Positions 11,818 through 16,390 of a stretch of DNA of 16,390 nt are shown one piece after another. Source of the DNA: an uncultured Treponema sp. (GTDB lineage: Bacteria; Spirochaetota; Spirochaetia; Treponematales; Treponemataceae). Position numbers and translations under genes: made by a program. The notes beneath the pieces were generated by a model. The model did not search any database, had not been told where the DNA came from, and worked only from the letters and a program-made list of their open reading frames with translations. Each line of letters begins with the position of its first letter. The stretch's first letter is position 1. The DNA lies in NCBI GenBank assembly GCA_934699065.1, contig CAKUWD010000045.1, positions 1 through 16,390 of the forward strand, given 5' to 3'.

Positions 11818-12597
11818 ATGTCTGGAGAAATAAAATTATCGAATATAACAAAAATCTTTAATCAGGGAGAAGCCGAAGAAGTCACAGCTCTCAAGGGAGT
11901 GGACTTTACGATTCCGGCAGGAAGCTTTGTTTCTTTGATTGGACCTTCCGGTTGCGGAAAGACAACTCTGCTTCGCTGTATCGCGGGTCTGGAAACTCCG
12001 ACAAGCGGAGAGATCTCTGTTGACGGAACAAAAATCACAAAGCCCGGCAGCGACCGAGGCTTTGCTTTTCAGCAGGCAAATCTCTTTCCCTGGCTCACAA
12101 TCCGCGACAACGTCGCTTTTGGTCTCCGGGCCCGCCACATTTTCAAAGACCGCAAAGCCGATGTAGATGAGTTCATAAAACTTGTAGGCCTCGAAGGTTT
12201 TGAAAAATCTTTTCCCCATCAGCTTTCCGGTGGCATGAATCAAAGGGCAAGCCTTGCCCGGGCCCTTGTAGGTCACCCAAAGATTTTGCTGCTGGACGAA
12301 CCTCTTGGCGCCCTCGATGCTTTTACCCGCATGACCATGCAGGACGAAATTATCCGCTTATGGAAAGAACACAATACGACAATGGTTATGGTAACCCATG
12401 ACGTAGACGAAGCCGTTTACCTTAGCGACTACGTTGTTGTTATGAGCCCGCGACCGGCAAAGGTTGAAAAAATCATAAAGATTGATTTGAGTCACCCTCG
12501 TGCCCGCGGCCAGGATGTCTTCTTAAAATACCGAACTCAGATCCTGGAAATCCTGAACTACGCAGGAAAGGTTCAGGAAGTTGAGTACGCAATTTAG
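11818..12597 (+). CDS. ABC transporter ATP-binding protein, SsuB/TauB-like
   Basis: This is the cytoplasmic ATPase of the importer, 259 residues. Motifs are complete: Walker A GPSGCGKTT at 42-50, Q-loop region GFAFQQANLFPWLTIRDNV, signature HQLSGGMNQRASLARAL, Walker B ILLLDEPLGALD, and the switch histidine in VMVTHDVDEAVYLSD. The FPWLT segment and overall length are typical of the sulfonate/taurine/nitrate group. The ATG at 11818 has AAGGAGA five bases upstream. It lies 182 bases after the permease, the gap being a MITE-like repeat, and 163 bases before the binding protein, a gap filled with tandem repeats. Very sure of the family; substrate unknown. Confidence 0.96.
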   Translation: MSGEIKLSNITKIFNQGEAEEVTALKGVDFTIPAGSFVSLIGPSGCGKTTLLRCIAGLETPTSGEISVDGTKITKPGSDRGFAFQQANLFPWLTIRDNVAFGLRARHIFKDRKADVDEFIKLVGLEGFEKSFPHQLSGGMNQRASLARALVGHPKILLLDEPLGALDAFTRMTMQDEIIRLWKEHNTTMVMVTHDVDEAVYLSDYVVVMSPRPAKVEKIIKIDLSHPRARGQDVFLKYRTQILEILNYAGKVQEVEYAI

Positions 12598-12669
12598 CGT
12601 CATTTCAAACTTGGAATTTAACGTCATTCCGAACTTGGAATTAAACGTCATTCCAAACTTGTAATTTAA
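12598..12669. repeat. Three tandem 24-bp repeats running into a dispersed element
   Basis: There are three consecutive 24-base units: 12598-12621, 12622-12645 and 12646-12669. Each starts CGTCATT and continues C-(A/G)AACTTG. They differ at a few positions. A fourth partial unit begins at 12670 and continues as the full dispersed element at 12671-12739. The array looks like local duplication of the left half of that element. It starts directly after the ATPase stop codon. Confidence 0.85.
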
Positions 12670-12670
12670 C

Positions 12671-12739
12671 GTCATTCCGAACTTGTTTCGGAATCTATTA
12701 TAAATATGAAAAAAGATGCTGAAACAAGTTCAGTATGAC
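12671..12739. repeat. Dispersed GTCAT...ATGAC-type repeat (copy 3)
   Basis: GTCATTCCGAACTTGTTTCG at the left and GATGCTGAAACAAGTTCAG with ATGAC at the right each fold back on themselves (TTCCGAA...TTCGGAA and CTGAA...TTCAG). Its right half, if translated from an upstream ATG, would give a false extension (MLKQVQYD...) of the following gene. Confidence 0.8.
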
Positions 12740-12760
12740 ATTAATCATTGGAGGTTATAT

Positions 12761-13843
12761 ATGAAAAAATCACTTTTTGTTATGGCAGCGGCGACTTCTC
12801 TTTTGATGATTGCCGGCTGTTCAAAAAAATCGGCTTCTGTAGACGGGGCTTCAGGCTCTGCACAAAAGGTTGTTCGAATCAACTATCAGACAGGAAACCT
12901 TTGTGGTGCTCCTGTTCACGTTGCCTGGAAGCTCGGACTCTTTGACGAAGAGCTTGCAAAAATCGGTCAGAAGGCTGAATACGTTGCTCAGGTTGAAGGT
13001 GGTGCAACACTTGCAGAAATGATTGCTTCCGGCAAGGTTGATGCAGGTTACGGTCTTTATGCAACACAGCTGCAGGCTATTGAAAACGGTCTTCCTATTT
13101 CCTTTACTTCGGGAATCCATATCGGTTGTACAAAATATTATGTACGTGCAGACAGTGACATTCAGTCTGTTGCAGATCTTCGTGGTAAAACAATCGGTGT
13201 TCCAGGGCTGGCAGACTCTTCTGTTATGAATCTTAAACGCAAGTTGATGGATGTAGGAATCGGAGTAACAGCAGAAAACAATGAAGTTGAATTTGTAGCT
13301 TATGCATCTGCAGACCTTGCTATTGCCCTGAACAACGGTGCTGTTGATGTAATTGGAGCTCATGATCCAATTGCAACAAAGGGGGAACTTGCTTACGGCT
13401 TCAGAAAGATTCTGGATACCGGCACTGATGAAAAGTTTGTAAAAGAATATTGCTGCCAGCAGTTTGTAACTCACAAATTACTCAGTGAAAACCCGGCGGG
13501 TGCTGCGGCCGTAACACGCGCTTTGCAGAAGGCCGCTGCTTTTGTTGAAGCAGAACCTCGGGCAGCCGCACAGCTTCAGATTGAAAACGACCTTGTTGCG
13601 GGCGACCTCGACTTTAATGCAGCCCTTCTCGAAGAACTGAACTATCAGCCAAGCCGCTCGCTTGGAAAGAAAACCTTTGATGCTGCGGCACGTCAGCTCC
13701 AGGAGGCTGGTATCTTAAAGAAGACAACTGATATTGAAAAGCTGATTGAACAGGGCTACATCGAACTCTTCGGCGTTCCAGACGGCTACATTTACGACAG
13801 CGCAACAAAAACTTATAAGGAAATTAACGGAAACAGAGCATAA
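12761..13843 (+). CDS. ABC transporter substrate-binding lipoprotein, NMT1/TauA-like
   Basis: This is the extracytoplasmic binding protein of the importer, 360 residues. A lipoprotein signal peptide is plain: charged MKKS, a hydrophobic stretch, then the lipobox I-A-G-C with the lipidated cysteine at C20. The mature part is an NMT1/TauA-type periplasmic-binding fold, with SVADLRGKTIGVPG near 136-149 and the second-lobe contact segment GAHDPIATKGE. Unusual are cysteines C48 (NLCGAPVH), C123 (IHIGCTKYY) and the pair C231-C232 (KEYCCQQF). They fall at positions that line the cleft in this fold and could bind a metal or thiol-reactive ligand. I chose ATG 12761, with GGAGG upstream, over a longer reading that translates a repeat. 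Substrate unknown; an organosulfur compound is inferred from context. Confidence 0.93.
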   Translation: MKKSLFVMAAATSLLMIAGCSKKSASVDGASGSAQKVVRINYQTGNLCGAPVHVAWKLGLFDEELAKIGQKAEYVAQVEGGATLAEMIASGKVDAGYGLYATQLQAIENGLPISFTSGIHIGCTKYYVRADSDIQSVADLRGKTIGVPGLADSSVMNLKRKLMDVGIGVTAENNEVEFVAYASADLAIALNNGAVDVIGAHDPIATKGELAYGFRKILDTGTDEKFVKEYCCQQFVTHKLLSENPAGAAAVTRALQKAAAFVEAEPRAAAQLQIENDLVAGDLDFNAALLEELNYQPSRSLGKKTFDAAARQLQEAGILKKTTDIEKLIEQGYIELFGVPDGYIYDSATKTYKEINGNRA

Positions 13844-13844
13844 C

Positions 13845-13869
13845 GGTGGTTGAGCCTGTCGAAACCACC
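13845..13869. repeat. Short dispersed palindromic repeat (GGTGGTTGAG...CGAAACCACC)
   Basis: This is the cleanest copy of the 25-bp palindrome, with arms GGTGGTT and AACCACC. It lies one base after the binding-protein stop codon and 15 bases before the next start codon. Nearly the same sequence, inverted, lies inside the NifK-like gene (4483-4506). Confidence 0.8.
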
Positions 13870-13884
13870 ATAGGAGACATTACT

Positions 13885-14088
13885 ATGAAAAACATAAACA
13901 TCATTTTATCCGGCATCACCGCCGTACTTGGACTTCTCGTTGGAATTGCCCCTTACACCTTTGCCAAAGTTTGCGGCATGGCCAGCATGCACTGTCATAA
14001 GGTGACAGCACCTACAGTCCTTGTTTTCGGTATTTTAATTTTTGTTATTTCTGCAGCAAACACAATTATCTTATGGAAAAAGCGATAA
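13885..14088 (+). CDS. Small two-helix membrane protein, possibly DUF4418-like
   Basis: This is a 67-residue protein with two hydrophobic segments (about residues 6-26 and 42-62) joined by a short loop, FAKVCGMASMHCHKVTAP. The loop holds two cysteines and two histidine-type ligands (C32, C40-H-C-H-like cluster). This resembles the PCG...M.CH region of DUF4418 membrane proteins, but those are about twice as long with four helices, so this would be a half-size form. The ATG at 13885 has AGGAGA upstream; a longer reading would translate the repeat. It overlaps the next gene by 16 bases, which indicates translational coupling with the FtsX-like permease, so it is probably an accessory subunit. 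I would not assign a function. Confidence 0.75.
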   Translation: MKNINIILSGITAVLGLLVGIAPYTFAKVCGMASMHCHKVTAPTVLVFGILIFVISAANTIILWKKR

Positions 14089-15263
14089 CAACAAAAAGAC
14101 TTGCGTTTGAAAATATCAGGCGCAAGCCTTTCCGAACGGCAGCCCTTATTACACTGACTTCCCTTTCTGCAGCCGTACTTTTTGGAAGTCTTCTTATTAC
14201 CTCTAGTCTAAAAAGCGGAATCAGAGGCTTCAAAAATCGTCTTGGGGCAGACCTTATGGTTGTTCCAAAGGGTTTTGAAGGTCAGCTGGAAAGTATTCTT
14301 TTGAATGGCCAGCCAAATTATTTTTACATGGATAAAAATGCCGAAGAAATAATCCGCAGTATTCCTGGTGTAAAAGAAGCAAGCGGCCAGTTTTATCTTA
14401 CAAGCCTTAGTGAAAGCTGCTGCGATTTTCCAATTCAGATAATCGGCTTTGAGCCAGAATCTGATTTTTTAATTCAAAACTGGGCTAAGACAAAGGTTCG
14501 CCCACAAAAAGACAGAGAGACAATTTTCGCAGGCAGTAATATTTCAACTCCTCATAATGAAGTAAAGTTCTTCGGTCAGCAGCACAAAATTACTACGCAT
14601 CTTTCAAAAAGCAGTACTGGTATGGATAATGCAATTTATACTGATATGGAAACACTGCAGAATATTTTTGATGATGCAAAAAACAGAGGCTTTGGTTTCA
14701 TTTCTGACGGAGACTCTAATAATAAAATCAGCTCAATTTTTGTAAAACTGCAGGCTGACGCAAAAGCAGACAGCACAGCGCTTCGAATTAAATCAGCCTT
14801 GCCAGAAGTACAGGTAATTACGGGCAGCTCTTTTATTTCAAATCTCGCAGAAAGAATATCTGCCTTTGTTATTTTTCCACAGACTCTCAGCGCTTTTGTT
14901 TTACTGATTACAATTTTCACATTGGGAATTGTTTTCTCTTTAATTGCAAATGAAAGATTTAGAGAATATTCTATTTTAAGAGTTCTCGGGGCAGACTCTT
15001 CTACCCTAAAGAAATTACTTTTATTCGAAGCAGGCAGTATAGGATTCTTTGGAGCCATAATCGGAATCTTTGTTTCGGCTCTTATAATTCTACCCTTCAA
15101 TTTTTTAATTTCTGAAAAAATTGGTCTATCTTTTTCTCTTTCAAACCCGCTGGTGATTGCAGGTTTTGCTTTATTCAGTTTTGTCCTTACGGTTTTGTCG
15201 GCTCTGCTTTCTGCCCTCTACTCCGCAATAAAAATTTCAAAAAAGGAAGTGATTTTCAAATGA
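14073..15263 (+). CDS. FtsX/MacB-family ABC transporter permease
   Basis: This is a 396-residue permease of the FtsX/MacB/LolC type. One helix lies near the N-terminus (about 22-46), then a large extracytoplasmic domain (about 47-265), then three helices (about 271-292, 319-344 and 359-386). The external domain carries an adjacent cysteine pair, C116-C117, in SESCCDFPIQIIGFEPESDF. It starts inside the end of the preceding small gene and overlaps the following ATPase gene by four bases (ATGA), so the three are translationally coupled. Type VII ABC systems of this kind do not import; they usually move lipoproteins, peptides or signals across the envelope. The substrate is unknown. The cysteine pair and the cysteine-bearing small partner suggest a metal or redox-related ligand (inference). 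Confidence 0.9.
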   Translation: MEKAITTKRLAFENIRRKPFRTAALITLTSLSAAVLFGSLLITSSLKSGIRGFKNRLGADLMVVPKGFEGQLESILLNGQPNYFYMDKNAEEIIRSIPGVKEASGQFYLTSLSESCCDFPIQIIGFEPESDFLIQNWAKTKVRPQKDRETIFAGSNISTPHNEVKFFGQQHKITTHLSKSSTGMDNAIYTDMETLQNIFDDAKNRGFGFISDGDSNNKISSIFVKLQADAKADSTALRIKSALPEVQVITGSSFISNLAERISAFVIFPQTLSAFVLLITIFTLGIVFSLIANERFREYSILRVLGADSSTLKKLLLFEAGSIGFFGAIIGIFVSALIILPFNFLISEKIGLSFSLSNPLVIAGFALFSFVLTVLSALLSALYSAIKISKKEVIFK

Positions 15264-16000
15264 TAGATATAAAGCATCTTACAAAAAGTTTTCAAACTCC
15301 CCGAGGAAAAATCACTGTACTGGAAGATTTTTCTCTTACTGCCCTCAATGGTACTTTTCTTGGCATTGCAGGAAAATCAGGAGTGGGAAAAAGCACCCTA
15401 CTTTCTCTGATAGCAGGTTTGCAAAAACCGAACAGTGGTAGTATTAAAATTGATACAGAAGAAAATGAAAGTTCCCCGACAGAAATTACAAAACTTAGTG
15501 AAAAAGAACTAGCCGCCTTCAGAAATAAAAATATAGGTTTTGTTTCTCAGGAGCAGAGCTTTCTGGAAAACCTCACAGTTCTTGATAATGTGAGACTACC
15601 AGCCTATCTTTCAAAATCCGCGAAAAAGAAACCTGTCATGCTGAACTTGTTTCAGCCTCTCTCAAATAAGCTTTCGAATCAGACTCGGAATGACTATAAG
15701 GCTGAAGAAATCACAACGCGGGCCCGCAGTCTGCTTGAGACCTTTGATATTGCCCACCTTGCAGATCAGTATCCCCAGAACCTTTCCGGTGGCGAAAACC
15801 ACCGTGTCCTCATAGCCCGGGCCCTCATCAATAATCCACAAATAATTCTCGCTGACGAACCGACAGATTCCGTAGATCAGGAACGCAGCGAAGAAATCAT
15901 CAAAATCTTCCGCAGTCTGGCCGACCAGGGTAAAATCGTAATTCTTGTGAGTCACGATAAGGAAGCCCTTAAACTTTGTGATAAGATTGTTACTATTTAA
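15260..16000 (+). CDS. LolD/MacB-family ABC transporter ATP-binding protein carrying a repeat insertion
   Basis: This is the ATPase partner of the FtsX-like permease, 246 residues. It has Walker A GKSGVGKST at 38-46, Q-loop FVSQEQSF near 94-101, signature NLSGGENHRVLIARAL near 174-189, Walker B IILADEPTDSVD near 195-206, and the switch histidine in LVSHDKEAL. Between the Q-loop and the signature, residues 126-145 (VMLNLFQ...TRND) are encoded exactly by a 60-bp dispersed repeat. LolD proteins normally pass straight from AYLS-type residues to the next helix there. All catalytic motifs are intact, so the protein may still work. The start overlaps the permease stop (ATGA); it ends 20 bases before a convergent gene. 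Confidence 0.93.
   Translation: MIDIKHLTKSFQTPRGKITVLEDFSLTALNGTFLGIAGKSGVGKSTLLSLIAGLQKPNSGSIKIDTEENESSPTEITKLSEKELAAFRNKNIGFVSQEQSFLENLTVLDNVRLPAYLSKSAKKKPVMLNLFQPLSNKLSNQTRNDYKAEEITTRARSLLETFDIAHLADQYPQNLSGGENHRVLIARALINNPQIILADEPTDSVDQERSEEIIKIFRSLADQGKIVILVSHDKEALKLCDKIVTI
15635..15694 (+). repeat. Dispersed GTCAT...ATGAC-type repeat inside the LolD-like gene (copy 4)
   Basis: This is a 60-bp copy of the element found between genes at 5374-5432, 8076-8133 and 12671-12739. The left half, GTCATGCTGAACTTGTTTCA, is identical to that of copy 1. The length is a multiple of three and no stop is introduced, so it adds exactly 20 codons. The right half is more diverged, with a weaker TTTCGAATCAGACTCGGAAT pairing. 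Confidence 0.85.
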
Positions 16001-16019
16001 ATACTTTCTCAGGATTTCT

Positions 16020-16390
16020 TTAATCCAGTAAAGCCTGACCTAAATCTGTAATCAGGTCTTCCACATTTTCAATACCTACAGAAAGTCGCAGAGTTTCTGG
16101 CGTGATTCCATTTTTAAGACGGAGTTCTTCCGGTACATCTGCGTGAGTCTGTGTTGTCGGATATGTAATCAGGGTTTCCACTCCACCAAGACTTTCGGCA
16201 TATTTTATTAGACGAACTTTTTCCAGAACGCTCAGAGCTTTTTCTGTACTGGTCAGGCGGAAGGTTACCATTGAACCAAAGCCACGGGCCTGTTTTTTTG
16301 AAATCTCATGACCAGGGTGTTCTTCAAGTCCCGGGTAAATTACCTTTGTTACAGATTTCTGTGTCTTTAGCCAGCGGGCAATTTTATCTG
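16020..16390 (-). CDS. Cys/Met metabolism PLP-dependent enzyme (cystathionine gamma-synthase/lyase type), C-terminal part
   Basis: The C-terminal 122 residues or so of a trans-sulfuration enzyme run off the right edge of the window. The frame is open to position 16390 and includes YPGLEEHPGHEISKKQARGF, FGSMVTFRL, ESLGGVETLITYPTTQTHADVPEELR and LRLSVGIENVEDLITDLGQAL, all typical of the MetB/MetC/MccB family end. The PLP lysine lies outside the window. The family builds or breaks cystathionine or uses O-acylhomoserine. Which reaction this one performs cannot be decided here. It is convergent with the LolD-like gene and adds a further sulfur-amino-acid enzyme to the region. Confidence 0.95.
   Translation of the reverse strand, partial: DKIARWLKTQKSVTKVIYPGLEEHPGHEISKKQARGFGSMVTFRLTSTEKALSVLEKVRLIKYAESLGGVETLITYPTTQTHADVPEELRLKNGITPETLRLSVGIENVEDLITDLGQALLD

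Noticed and set aside
12598..12669. CRISPR array
   Set aside because: The 24-bp units are directly adjacent with no spacers and derive from a dispersed repeat; no cas genes are present.

Overview
The window looks like part of a chromosome from an anaerobic, gut- or rumen-type spirochaete. The best guess is Treponema: the glucose-6-phosphate isomerase and the CymR-like, MalY and LysR proteins resemble treponemal or clostridial versions from memory, and no search could be run. Genes are separated by many short dispersed repeats, and two of these repeats also sit inside reading frames.

Layout. (1) 1-1920: pgi on the minus strand with a clear promoter and terminator, flanked by repeats. (2) 2090-3800, minus strand: a MalY/PatB-type C-S lyase and then a CymR-like Rrf2 regulator that has no cysteines. 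(3) 3941-4003: an unusually neat divergent control region. Two back-to-back sigma70 promoters have overlapping -10 boxes, and each -35 box lies inside a near-identical 19-bp palindrome (ACCTA-N9-TAGGT). (4) 4039-8071, plus strand: a NifK/NifN-like and a NifD/NifE-like nitrogenase-superfamily protein, followed by a divergent cysteine synthase. No NifH-like reductase or NifB is present in the window. (5) 8139-10548: a LysR regulator broken by one in-frame stop, an iron-sulfur flavoprotein-type reductase, and a YczE-type membrane protein broken by a one-base frameshift. (6) 10667-16000, plus strand: a sulfonate/taurine-type ABC importer (permease, ATPase, lipoprotein binding protein), then a small two-helix membrane protein, an FtsX/MacB-like permease and a LolD-like ATPase. 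The importer promoter carries a third copy of the ACCTA-N9-TAGGT palindrome. (7) 16020-16390, minus strand: the C-terminal part of a cystathionine gamma-synthase/lyase-type enzyme.

Working model (inference). A CymR-like repressor senses cysteine or sulfur status and controls two promoter regions through a shared operator. It thereby co-regulates a C-S lyase, a nitrogenase-like two-subunit reductase, a cysteine-synthase homologue and an ABC importer. This resembles a sulfur-scavenging regulon: the importer brings in an organosulfur compound, the nitrogenase-like complex reduces it (compare the methylthio-alkane reductase Mar), and the PLP enzymes assimilate the released sulfide or thiol. The electron donor (NifH-like) and cofactor assembly must be encoded elsewhere. 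Otherwise the pair has another role, such as a NifEN-like scaffold.
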